DNA of 64,000 nucleotides from Siphonobacter curvatus (GCF_002943425.1 NZ_PTRA01000005.1:248001-312000); one strand, 5' to 3'. Positions 9,049-16,885 are shown, numbered from the stretch's first letter. Numbers and translations are program-made. Notes: generated by a model not told the origin, from the letters alone.

Positions 9049-9476
9049 CTGCCCTGACCTCCCGTCGATCCAGCGCTGGAAATACGCGTTGCTCGCGTTT
9101 ATTTTTGCTTAGTTTAGCCCACAGCCATTTGGCAGGGACAGCCTGTCATTTCGCTTCCCTATACGCCGCTTCTTCAGGCTTCGGCCCAATTTGAGAGGGG
9201 CAATCCTCACTGTAATAAGTTATTATGTACCCGCTTGATTGACCTCTACCTCTTTACAGATCCGGCGTTTGTCCAGATCAGAGCCTGACAGACCTTCCCG
9301 GCCATTACCCTCCCGATCAAAAAACGTCACTAATGCCAGCTAATACCCAGGGTAGCAGTTGAAACCGCATTTTCCGCGGCGTAGCGTTCAGTCGTGATCT
9401 CATCTGGCCATTCCGAAGCGGAGGTATTCATAGGGGTAGTGCGGGACGGAGGGGTTATGTTATTAAACGGGTGCGT
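9049..9476. other. Intergenic region, nothing recognised
   Basis: About 430 bases at the left edge of the decayed-element region. Short frames exist but none carries a motif I can name. It contains the 3' flank of the convergent DUF1016 gene. Confidence 0.3.
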
Positions 9477-10487
9477 TTATACAACTGAGTTTTCTCCGTC
9501 GGCTTCCTCTGTCAGCGTATCCAGAATTTCCTGCCATTTGGCCTGTAGCAGGCGTTTATCGGGGAGCTTGGTCTGATAATCGGCGACTAGCGTGGGCGAC
9601 AGACTTCTATTAAGGGCGTATTCCACAACGGTATCGTTCTTTCCCTTACAGAGTAAAATGCCAATTGAGGGGTTTTCGTGCGGCTTACGGACGTCCCGAT
9701 CCAATGCTTCCAGATAGAAATTGAGCTGACCGAGGTGTTCGGGCTTAAAACGTTCAACCTTTAATTCGATGGCAACCAGACAATTCATCGTTCGGTTGTA
9801 GAACAACAGATCGATGCGAAAATCCTGATCGCCTACCTGAAGGGGATACTCTTCGCCGATAAAGGCAAAATCCCGGCCAAACTCCAGCAGAAAACGGGTA
9901 ATGTTCTGACTGATGCGTTTCCGCAACTCTCCTTCCAGATGCAACTCGGGCAGTTGCAAAAATTCCAGTACGTAGGTGTCTTTGAGCGAGTCGGTCAGGC
10001 TTTGCGGTAATTCTCGCACCACTGGTGCGAGTTTTTGAGTACCCAACATCACCCGTTCGTAATACGAGCTGGTAATCTGACGACTGAGTTCCCGCTTGGA
10101 GTACCGTTCGCGAGCAGCCAGCCGCAGGTAAAATTCGCGTTCTTCGGGACTGGAACAGGGTAAAATCAGTAAATGATTCGTCCAACTCACTTCGCTCAGC
10201 AGCGAAGTGAGTTGCGGATAGGTCTGATAGGTTTCGTAAAACTGCTTCATCCGCCAGATATTCTGACTGGAAAAACCACTGAGCTGGGGCTCGGTCTGGA
10301 GGATGTATTCGGCCAGTTCTTTCACCACGGATTTACCCCAGCTTTTACTACTTACCTGCTGACTTACGTACTGCCCAATCTGCCAGTAGAGCTGCACTAG
10401 TTCATGATTCACCGCCAGAAAAGCCCGCTGCCGGGCCTCCCCGATCAGACGGGTAATGTGCTGAAACTGCGGTTCTACGTTCGTCAT
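9477..10487 (-). CDS. DUF1016 / PDDEXK nuclease domain protein (YhcG-like)
   Basis: A 336-residue protein with both halves of the family. The N-terminal DUF1016 helical region has LYWQIGQYVS, FSSQNIWRMKQFYETY and LSEVSWTNHLLIL. The C-terminal PDDEXK-type nuclease core has FRIDLLFYNR, the VAIELKVERFKPEHLGQLNFYLEALD segment (the E-x-K dyad with a following Gln) and PSIGILLCKGKN. Such proteins are usual companions of type I restriction genes in Bacteroidota, and here it follows the hsdS relic on the same strand with about 75 bases between. It looks intact. Its role (nuclease, defence accessory) is inferred from the family. Confidence 0.9.
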   Translation of the reverse strand: MTNVEPQFQHITRLIGEARQRAFLAVNHELVQLYWQIGQYVSQQVSSKSWGKSVVKELAEYILQTEPQLSGFSSQNIWRMKQFYETYQTYPQLTSLLSEVSWTNHLLILPCSSPEEREFYLRLAARERYSKRELSRQITSSYYERVMLGTQKLAPVVRELPQSLTDSLKDTYVLEFLQLPELHLEGELRKRISQNITRFLLEFGRDFAFIGEEYPLQVGDQDFRIDLLFYNRTMNCLVAIELKVERFKPEHLGQLNFYLEALDRDVRKPHENPSIGILLCKGKNDTVVEYALNRSLSPTLVADYQTKLPDKRLLQAKWQEILDTLTEEADGENSVV

Positions 10488-10561
10488 ACCTATACAAATA
10501 AATAAAAAGAGAGCGATCTATACAAATAACTGTTATAACAAGCCTTTTTTCAAGCTTCGGC

Positions 10562-11119
10562 CTATTTAATCCAGGCGTGTTCTTTTTCTATTTTTTCGTC
10601 AATCGTGAATAGGAAATTGGCGATCTTGGTTTGTTCTTCTATACAAGGTAATATTATCGGAAAGCTCTTATACTCTTCTGCATTAATACCAGGTTACCCA
10701 GAACGCATTGACATTTTAGTTACCCACTTATTATAGGAAGGTTGTAATGTTTGCTGAAAAATAAAATAAAGAATATTACCCTGCAAAGATAATCGAATTA
10801 GAAATCCTGCAAAATAAACTTTACCGTCTTTGGAATTATATAGATAAGATTTAACAACACTAGTGCGAGCAAATAGCAAATCTCCTTCTTTCAAAGGATA
10901 TTTATCATCCAATTCACAATCTGGAGAAGTTATACCATTATTTATAAAAGGTCTGAAATTATCATTAATATCCATAATTCTAATATACTTGTTCTCTCCA
11001 TCAAATTCTTTAGAAGCGGCATTAAGACTATACATGATATTACTTGCGATCCCCCTCAACTTCTTCAACTCCCAATTCGGATAATCATTCCCTTTTTCAT
11101 CTTTATGGCTAAGGAGTTG
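10562..11119 (-). pseudogene. hsdS: Type I restriction specificity subunit HsdS, half-length, with an in-frame stop
   Basis: Reading leftward from 11119 gives KDEKGNDYPNWELKKLRGIA, the usual entry into a HsdS target-recognition domain, then YIRIMDINDNF and LKEGDLLFART. A stop TAA at 10694-10696 follows MSMRSG. Beyond it the same frame continues to a TAG at 10562-10564 with PGINAEEYKSFPIILP and EEQTKIANFLFTIDEKIEKE, the conserved helical spacer of HsdS. The family reads SGQPGINAEE-like here, so the TAA is most simply a CAA-to-TAA change. Only one recognition half is present, upstream coding is closed by a stop at 11120-11122, and no hsdM or hsdR is in the window. The DNA is more AT-rich than its flanks. 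Confidence 0.8.
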
Positions 11120-11202
11120 CTACATAACGCCCTTTTTTATATTACTGCTTATCTTTTTTTCTTTCAAGAGAACAGGAAAATTCCTTTCGGGCTAATCAAC
11201 AC

Positions 11203-11776
11203 ATGAAGAGTAGCTATTGGGGCATACAGGGGCCTATTGGGGCAACTTCCATTAACCAAAGTATCAGCCCTTTTAAAACTGGTGTTGGCTTTAAAGCTGG
11301 ACTGACAAACATCTATTCGTTAAATTCATTTATTGATGCTGGAGTAAGCTTGACATATTCTTCGTATGCAGATAATAAAACTGACTCAGGTATTGACCCA
11401 TTAAATAATCAAACTATAATATTTTGGAGGTTGGAATACAGATTAAAGATGTTGGAGCTTAAACCCTTTATACAAGTATCATTATTAGAAAGACCTTCAT
11501 TTAAACCATTTGTTTCTATAGGCTTATCCACGGGTTATATTCTTGGTGTTTCTAGACATATCTACACTAATACTCAAGGCGGAGATTTTGTAGAAAATGC
11601 TAGGAATCGGTTTAAAAAACTTAATTGGGGGGGGGGGTGAGCTTTGCCTGGGCAACAAGATTCTTTTATCCGACAGCGACTATTTTACAATTAAGGTAAG
11701 TTATGAAAAAAGCTTTTCCAAAAGAAATTTAACTAACCCAGATTACGCAGATTCCTGGAAAAATCAAGCCTTGTAA
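11203..11776 (+). pseudogene. Outer-membrane beta-barrel-like protein interrupted at an 11-G tract (possible phase-variable gene)
   Basis: The frame from 11203 encodes alternating amphipathic strands ending in glycine and aromatic residues (TGVGFKAGL, FIDAGVSLTYSSYA, WRLEYRLKMLELKPFIQVS, FKPFVSIGLSTGYIL), as in small outer-membrane barrels. It runs into 11 consecutive G at 11627-11637 and stops at once (TGA, 11638-11640). With 10 G the frame would continue through YFTIKVSYEKSFSKR to a stop at 11774-11776, giving a typical final strand. No signal peptide lies in frame; hydrophobic signal-like sequence upstream (about 11130-11175) is in other frames, so the 5' end may also be damaged. Either a switched-off contingency gene, a pseudogene or a sequencing error. 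Confidence 0.5.
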
Positions 11777-12327
11777 TTAAGTTTATTTATTCCCATTAAT
11801 TTTTTAATAAATTCATTATAGATAATTGATTTGTATTTAAGAATAAAAATATTTTGAGTATTACAGCATAAAATTTGTTATGACTATGCATTTTCCAATT
11901 AATGCAAACTATTTCAACTAAGTCAGTTATAGCTTGTTAGATATTATTTATTATCTTTCTGTACCAGCATAAGTTAATCTTTGTTTATAATTATATTGCT
12001 AAATAGAGGTATTTTATAGGATCAATGAATTCTATAAAATACCTCTATTCCTTTCTAACCAACAGAATTAAGTCAAATACCTGTTCCGTCCGAAACCCAT
12101 ACGGCTGCTCTACCTTCTTTCAGTATTCTGATAAGCTTGAGCCCCTCCCGGATTATGAGACAGGTCTGAATTAGAGTTTCCGGTGTTCCTGAGCCCCTGT
12201 GTTGAGTCAGATCGGCTTCCACGCCCCGGACCTTGTGTGGTAAGACATCGATGTACGTCCGTTACGATACTTGCTTTACTACATTTGATTACTCTACCTA
12301 CTACGAACTTAAAGAACTTCCTTGGTG
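11777..12327. other. AT-rich intergenic stretch with a hairpin and a possible minus-strand coding relic
   Basis: The first 280 bases are strongly AT-rich, unlike the rest of the window. On the minus strand, about 12065-12235 reads as a Gly/Ser/Asn-rich tail (GPGRGSRSDSTQGL, a stop, then SSRMGFGRNRYLT and a stop). It could be the displaced C-terminus of the relaxase relic at 13102-13452, but this is a guess. Confidence 0.3.
12002..12049. terminator. 18-bp inverted repeat
   Basis: Perfect arms at 12002-12019 and 12032-12049 (AATAGAGGTATTTTATAG and its complement) with a 12-nt loop. No T run follows on the plus strand. It may be a terminator or a structured RNA end downstream of the barrel gene. 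Confidence 0.5.
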
Positions 12328-12335
12328 TATCTTTG
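12328..12335 (+). promoter_or_regulatory. -7 promoter element of the toxin-antitoxin pair
   Basis: TATCTTTG matches TAnnTTTG and lies 17 bases before the ATG at 12353. It supports that start over the more upstream frame opening at 12233. No good -33 TTTG at 19 bp was found. Confidence 0.5.
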
Positions 12336-12352
12336 TAGAAAAGACCGAATCC

Positions 12353-12556
12353 ATGAAAGACGAGATCATACTTAAAGTGGGCGAAATGGTCAAAAGTCCC
12401 AGTTCCATGGATGAACAGGAACGTACCATTTGGCAACAACAGATCGCTCAAAAGGCTAAAGAGTATTTGTTTTCTATTGGCCAGCCCTTAGTCTACGAGC
12501 GTGATGGCCATATTGTAGCCGAACATCAGGACGGCCGAATTATGATCATCCGATGA
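12353..12556 (+). CDS. Putative antitoxin of a zeta-like toxin-antitoxin pair
   Basis: A 67-residue protein beginning MKDEIILKVGEMVKSPSS, with a helical middle (EQERTIWQQQIAQKAKEYLF) and an ending LVYERDGHIVAEHQDGRIMI. Its stop overlaps the start of the P-loop kinase gene downstream (ATGATC... at 12553), the tight coupling typical of toxin-antitoxin operons. The in-frame region upstream to 12233 lacks coding character and contains the promoter element, so 12353 is the chosen start. The antitoxin assignment rests on size and gene order rather than on a recognised fold. Confidence 0.65.
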   Translation: MKDEIILKVGEMVKSPSSMDEQERTIWQQQIAQKAKEYLFSIGQPLVYERDGHIVAEHQDGRIMIIR

Positions 12557-13091
12557 TCATGTATTTAATTGCGGGGCCTCCCGGCATTGGAAAGAGTACG
12601 AATGGGAAAGCTTTTATTCCAGCGGGCGTTCCCATTATTGATCACGATCTCGCCGCGTATCAATATAAAAAACGTGGTTTTACGGATTCTCAGGATGCAG
12701 CATCCCTAGCCAGTAACCAGCGAGTTCAATCGTTTCTGGCTCTTCAACAGGATTTTGCTCTTGAGCTAAATCTGGGTTTTGCATCACATTATGGTTTCTT
12801 GAAATCCCTAGCCCGCTATAACCCATCAAACCGTATCCATCTGGTACTATTTTTCACGGATGATGCGAACTTGTGCCTGGACCGTGCGGCCATACGTTTT
12901 CTGAATGGAGGGCATGAGGTAAAAGCTGAAGCATTAAGGAAATGTATAAGAACACACTACCACTTCTAATAGAGCATAGAAGCTTATTTCATGAAATGCG
13001 ATTAGTCGATGTAACCTATAACTCGGTCACTGAGCTAACCTCTCTCCATAAAAACATACCTCAATGGGTTACTAATAATCATCTTTTATAA
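12553..13091 (+). pseudogene. Zeta-toxin-like P-loop kinase, inactivated by a one-base frameshift
   Basis: The first frame (12553-12969) has the Walker A motif GPPGIGKST at residues 8-16, IIDHDLAAY with the acidic pair after it, and LVLFFTDDANLCLDRAAIRF, followed by the VAxR-like NGGHEV segment of zeta/UDP-N-acetylglucosamine kinases. At about 12938-12941 the frame is lost (it ends CIRTHYHF). In the next frame, from 12942 to the stop at 13089-13091, the family C-terminus continues: MYKNTLPLLIEHRSLFHEM, then LVDVTYNS and PQWVTNNHLL. Restoring one A in the AAA run (AGGAAATG) would join the two as ALRKMYKNTL. The toxin is therefore probably dead while its antitoxin is intact. Confidence 0.8.
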
Positions 13092-13101
13092 ATCTCACCT
13101 C

Positions 13102-13452
13102 CTATAACCGAGGTCCTCTTTTAAACACTAGCGCTTGCTTTTTCTCTTCGGCCAGTTGATTCTTTTCGAGCTGCTTTTTTAGATCAGCGGTTTTGAAGTT
13201 GACATCCTGCCCTTTATAGGCAAAGCCCTGTGCTCGAAACGAGATACCAGACACCCCATTCTTGTTTTCCATGAGCTTGACCTCAATCCCTTTCTTTTCA
13301 AGCTCCTCTTTCAGCTCTGCAAAGCTTTTCACTTTCGTTGTACGTAAAGCAAGCTTAATCGATTCATGAATGAATTGTTGGGCAGCATTCGCTTCTGGGC
13401 TTCGCTCTTTATCGCTGGTATTGTTCTGGGCGATGCCAGGCAACTTATGCAA
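13102..13452 (-). pseudogene. Relaxase/mobilization nuclease, C-terminal fragment
   Basis: The 116-codon frame (opening at a TTG; an in-frame stop lies two codons upstream) contains KSFAELKEELEKKGIEVKL and GVSGISFRAQGFAYKGQDV, the segment found after the catalytic domain of Bacteroidota MobB/MOBP-type relaxases. The catalytic Tyr and the His triad are missing, so about 200 N-terminal residues have been lost. The toxin-antitoxin genes lie directly beyond its 3' end, which suggests an insertion or deletion there. Confidence 0.65.
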
Positions 13453-13498
13453 CCTTCATCTTTTTTATGCCTAGCTTCTTTTCACTGGAGCAAGGGTA

Positions 13499-13520
13499 AG
13501 TTTTCTGCCTGAAGAAAACT
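13499..13520 (-). terminator. Short hairpin after the XRE gene
   Basis: AGTTTTCT and AGAAAACT form an 8-bp stem around GCCTGA, 16 bases beyond the XRE stop on the minus strand. Confidence 0.35.
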
Positions 13521-13535
13521 CTTCAAGCCCTACTT

Positions 13536-13964
13536 TTAGTCATGCCCCTTCAGCACTTCGCGCAATAGAGCTACTTTCTCTTTCTCTGACTCTAACAGTC
13601 GCTCATACAGCTTTTTGTTCTCATCCATGACCTCTATGAGCTTGTCCAAAGGGTTAAAGTTAACTTGATGTCCTATGATAGCCCCTTGATTATTCGACCC
13701 CTCATAATTATGTTGAATATTATAGATAGCCGTTTCTTCATCAAAGTTCTTGATGGCTTCGGCGGGTACTTTTAACACCTGAGCAATTTGCTCCAGCAGT
13801 TCCTGCTCAATGACTTCCTTCTGCTCTAAAAGTGAGACCCGCTTCTGGGTCCACTCCTCACCCAGCTCATAGGCCAGGCCCTCCTGCTTGAGGCCGAGCA
13901 TCTCCCGAAACCGCTTGACATTTCTTCCGTGGTGAATGGGCATGTGACTTTTCGTTGGTTGCAT
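13536..13964 (-). CDS. XRE-family helix-turn-helix regulator
   Basis: A 142-residue protein. The N-terminal helix-turn-helix reads NVKRFREMLGLKQEGLAYELG, followed by WTQKRVSLLEQKE; a C-terminal coiled-coil-like helix follows (LDKLIEVMDENKKLYERLLESEKEKV). This pattern is common on Bacteroidota mobile elements. The box TACCTTTG (minus strand, 13974-13967) ends only two bases before the ATG at 13964. If transcription starts 5-7 bases after it, translation would use the second ATG (13943, MPIHHGRN). It is divergent from the unknown gene at 14033 and may control it. Confidence 0.85.
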   Translation of the reverse strand: MQPTKSHMPIHHGRNVKRFREMLGLKQEGLAYELGEEWTQKRVSLLEQKEVIEQELLEQIAQVLKVPAEAIKNFDEETAIYNIQHNYEGSNNQGAIIGHQVNFNPLDKLIEVMDENKKLYERLLESEKEKVALLREVLKGHD

Positions 13965-14032
13965 GGCAAAGGTAGCTATAGTGGGTGAAAGACTTCCAAG
14001 TAGCTAAATTACGCATTCTCTGCTTCTAAACT

Positions 14033-14986
14033 ATGCCAGTAGAGGATAGTTTAGAAACGCCCGCCGGTCCAATTTCACTGCATGGTTTTACTGAATTGCT
14101 TTCTGCCATGCGAAAAACGACCTATATCGATTCAGATGCTCTACCCGTCTGGCTGGATGAAACGGAAAAACAGGATCCCAGGGGCTTTTTGGAAAGCTTC
14201 TGGGGCGGCTATGAGATCCCCGAATGCCGCTTTCTGCTTTGGGAGCTCCTCTCCGGCGCTTTGAAGGGCAACGTCGATGGCTATCATTGCCAGGCACCGG
14301 CTTCTACCCTGGTTTACTTTTTTGAGCAGCTGTGCTGCCATTTAGAAGCTAGTCACCTGCTCTTTGCTGAGAAGGCCTCAGCCAAGGGTAATCAGCCTAA
14401 TGGAAGTGCGTCGCTAATGGAACCTAGCCTTGAGCAACCGAGTACCACTCCTCTTTCACCCGCCATTCATCACCCCGCCTTTGAGGACTTCTTTGATTTA
14501 AATTACGTAGCCGACCTAAGAGCAGAGCTGGAAGATTGGCTCGCTACGGCCATGGCTACGGAGGAGGTCTGTGAGCGGCCCGCTAATCTGCTCTTTCTGC
14601 ACGATCAGATGCTCGCCTTCACCAAGGCCGCCTTTGAGCTGTATGAAGCGCAGGGTTTAGAAGCAGAGCTTCTTCCCTCTCCCACCCTAAACGTGTCCTC
14701 TGCACTGGCTGTAATCGAAACTCGTCTCAAGCAGGTAGAAGACTTTCCGCTGCATTTAAGTCCGGCCGAATGGCAGAATCCCCTGCTGGTCATCAAAGAA
14801 TGTTGTGAACGCTTTGATTTAGAAGAGTGGCAAATATTGCTGCACGATCTTTTGCGGGCGGCACTAGCTAAAGAAAGCTTTTCGACCATCGTAGAGCCCG
14901 AGCTGATTCTGCCTTTCACGCAGCAGCTCACCCGGCTTTTGGAAGCTTGCTACCTTTTGTTTATAAGTCAGGATAACGCGGTTTAA
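14033..14986 (+). CDS. Unknown acidic protein with an internal domain duplication
   Basis: A 317-residue protein of no family I recognise. Two regions align with each other. Residues about 40-120 include DPRGFLESFWGGYEIPECRF, LLWELLSGALKG and LEASHLLF. Residues about 238-314 include NPLLVIKECCERFDLEEWQI, LLHDLLRAALAK and LEACYLLF. The middle (130-230) contains the acidic segment FEDFFDLNYVADLRAELEDW. It is all-helical in appearance and lacks a signal peptide, so cytoplasmic. It is divergent from the XRE gene, and its stop overlaps the convergent TraG fragment by four bases. The context is a mobile-element remnant, so a plasmid- or transposon-borne function is likely but undefined. Confidence 0.7.
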   Translation: MPVEDSLETPAGPISLHGFTELLSAMRKTTYIDSDALPVWLDETEKQDPRGFLESFWGGYEIPECRFLLWELLSGALKGNVDGYHCQAPASTLVYFFEQLCCHLEASHLLFAEKASAKGNQPNGSASLMEPSLEQPSTTPLSPAIHHPAFEDFFDLNYVADLRAELEDWLATAMATEEVCERPANLLFLHDQMLAFTKAAFELYEAQGLEAELLPSPTLNVSSALAVIETRLKQVEDFPLHLSPAEWQNPLLVIKECCERFDLEEWQILLHDLLRAALAKESFSTIVEPELILPFTQQLTRLLEACYLLFISQDNAV

Positions 14987-15585
14987 AAGTCTAGGCCTTC
15001 GCTTTCCGATGAATCCGTTGGCTTTACCTTCAAGGGTGCTTGAGTAGGGTTTAGCCCGGCCGGATCTATCCTGACCGGGTCTCGCCTGACCGGGTCTTCC
15101 TTCTTCTCTAACAACGCTTTTACTTCCCTTCGAATGCGACTAAAGTTTGCCTTTATCAACGTAGCATCCACCTTTCTAAACGCTGGAAGGGGCACGCACT
15201 CTCCTCTACTTTGCACGCGGATTTTGGCTTTAAAGCTGCTCATACTCGATTCCACCAGCTGGCCTAAAAACTCGCCCGTCTCCAGACTCAGCACTTGTTG
15301 CAGCGTCACCCGGCTGCGCTCGTGCAGACGCTGCGTCTTGGAAACGGAGGTTTTGTCTCTGGACTTACGCTCACTCACCGACTCAGACTTGACGTAGGCT
15401 TTTCCCCAGAGATTCACCACGTACTGAGCCGTCGGATAACTGGCCACTCTTCCAAAAAACTGATTGTTTAGAGTGGCCAAAAGGGCATTCTTTTTGGCCG
15501 TTCCGTAGAGGTCCTTGATCTGACTTATATCCTGGGCCTCAAAGATGGTCGCGACCTTTACCCAGATCCTCTGCTTCATCATCAA
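14983..15585 (-). pseudogene. C-terminal fragment of a type IV coupling protein (TraG/VirD4-like)
   Basis: The frame holds VATIFEAQDISQIKDLYG, ALLATLNNQFFGRVASYPTA and TQRLHERSRVTLQQVLSLET, followed by EFLGQLVESS. This is the order seen at the C-terminus of conjugative coupling ATPases: the dynamic Q-D-x-x-Q region, the N-x-F-x-G segment and the E-R-x-R-V strand. The Walker A and B motifs are absent, so roughly two thirds of the protein is missing. The tail has a repeated DPVR/DP motif encoded by tandem GACCCGGTC-like units. The first 20 codons overlap the end of the BfmA-like relic and are not family-like, marking the deletion junction. Confidence 0.65.
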
Positions 15586-15873
15586 ACGCGTAGAACTTTT
15601 TAGTGATTAGCACCAGCTCGCCTTTGATGCGGCGCAGCTGCTCTTTTTCCTGCTGCTTAATCAAGCTAATCAGCCGCCGATCCAGGCCCTTGATGGCATC
15701 AGTGGGATTTCCCGCCTGCGGCTCCCGGGTGTCGACATCATTGACTTTGAAGTAGTGGATCATGATTTCCAACAGCGCTTTATGATAGAGTTTATAGCTA
15801 GGAGTTAACCTTTCAATGTCTTTAAAGCAGCCTCGCTAATAGTAATATGTTTGACTTTTTCTTCGACCATCAT
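15539..15873 (-). pseudogene. BfmA/BtgA-like mobilization protein, frameshifted
   Basis: From the ATG at 15873 one frame gives MMVEEKVKHITISEAALK. One base off, the next frame continues DIERLTPSYKLYHKALLEIM, then HYFKVNDVDTREP and LDRRLISLIKQQEKEQL. Joined, they match the layout of BfmA/BtgA accessory mobilization proteins: a short ribbon/helix DNA-binding start, a YF-x-x-N-x-V-D loop, and a helix with I-x-x-I-R/K-x-Q-E-K. The frameshift lies in TTTAAAGAC around 15830. The C-terminus reads straight into the TraG fragment's DNA and stops at 15539. Confidence 0.6.
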
Positions 15874-16284
15874 TAAGAATAAATTAAGATTAGAACACTG
15901 ATTATCAATGACTTAACCCTGCTTGTTAAGTTTCACTTAATTTTCGATTTTTAAATAAGAAATATAAATGTCTGATAATCATATAATTATCTCTATAAAG
16001 CAAGCTGTATGACGCCCAAGCGGCATTACGGCTTGCTAGTAGAAAAAAGCCTTTGTAGCACTTAGATATTCCCTACCCGACTCGGAGCATCAGGCGCCTC
16101 AAAACGATTACATCCCAGCGTTGTTTGGATCTAATTTAACGGACCTCGCAAATAAGGAATCAGGTCTTCCAGGAGTTGATTCCAATCCTCGGAAAAAGGA
16201 AGTCCTAAACTCGTATAGCGACAATCATAAGCCTTGCATGTACTACTAAACAAATTTCAGCTTACACTCGTATACGTGCCGCAA
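15874..16284. other. Intergenic region, nothing recognised
   Basis: The first 150 bases are AT-rich and could hold the former promoter of the mobilization gene. The rest has no frame or motif I can name. Confidence 0.3.
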
Positions 16285-16584
16285 CTACTCATGGGATCTA
16301 TCTTTAATTCTTGCCATTCGGGTGCTTCGTTCTAACAACCGACCCTCCTTTCTTTCCCGGATTACCTCCTGCGTTCTAGGGACCAAATACTTGGTTACAT
16401 TCTCTTTAGCCTCTGCCTACACTTCTTTTACAAAGGACGGTAATCCTTGATTATAAGCATCAAAGGCAGCCTTGTAATCGCCATTATTTTTCTCAAGGAC
16501 ATCCGCCAGAGCTCCGCCGCCGACCATGGCTATCGTTCCGCCATTTCCCGTCGCTGGCGAAGCACAATACGCCGCATTTTTGAC
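16285..16584 (-). pseudogene. Relic of a FAD-dependent monooxygenase (C-terminal part)
   Basis: The minus-strand frame reads AAYCASPATGNGGTIAMVGG, then ALADVLEKNNGDYKAAFDAY, an in-frame TAG at 16417-16419, then AEAKENVTKYLVPRTQEVI and a TAG at 16285-16287. The A-A-x-x-x-S-P-x-x-G-x-G stretch is the second FAD-binding motif (GD motif) of PHBH/TetX-type monooxygenases. The Gly-Asp itself is lost here, since the frame reads VKNAAY. The helix with Y-x-x-A-F-x-x-Y is typical of the following region. The N-terminal FAD domain is missing, so this is a decayed gene. Confidence 0.6.
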
Positions 16585-16829
16585 CGTGAATCGTTCAATA
16601 GCCTCTCACAACCTAATTCATGGGCCATTGGAGTTACAGGAATAGCGGTTGATTTTCTCGGCATGGCTAAAAATTTGACCTTTAAAAGTAGCGGCTACGC
16701 AGTTATATTATCCATTGCTACCTCTCTAAGCGTATTTCTTCTCCGCTACCCTGGCTTAGGTCTATAGCCTAAGCTTTTGCCCCTAAACCGCAGACCTGAT
16801 TTCATAGACGGGAGTGAATCTTTGAAACT

Positions 16830-16885
16830 AACAAATACTGCTTTCTTTGGAACAAACCCCGGCCTGCTGAACCATGCCAACTTTG
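16830..16885 (+). promoter_or_regulatory. Repeat and near-consensus -7 box upstream of the second SDR
   Basis: AACAAA at 16830-16835 recurs at 16851-16856, exactly 21 bp apart. CAACTTTG at 16878-16885 is one base from TAnnTTTG and lies 24 bases before the ATG at 16910. The repeat is short, so it gains weight only beside the similar spacings at the other SDR/AraC pairs. Confidence 0.35.

Noticed and set aside
12110-12451. 113-codon minus-strand frame overlapping the antitoxin gene
   Set aside because: Its first half is antisense to the antitoxin coding sequence and has no motif. Only the 3' half (12110-12235) was considered as a possible relaxase tail.
9477-16584. A complete novel defence system in the accessory region
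   Set aside because: The genes present are recognisable fragments of known families (type I restriction, DUF1016, zeta toxin, mobilization), most of them broken. They do not form an intact operon.
16447-16767. Plus-strand frame of 106 codons
   Set aside because: It lies mostly antisense to the FAD-monooxygenase relic, whose minus-strand translation has real family motifs.
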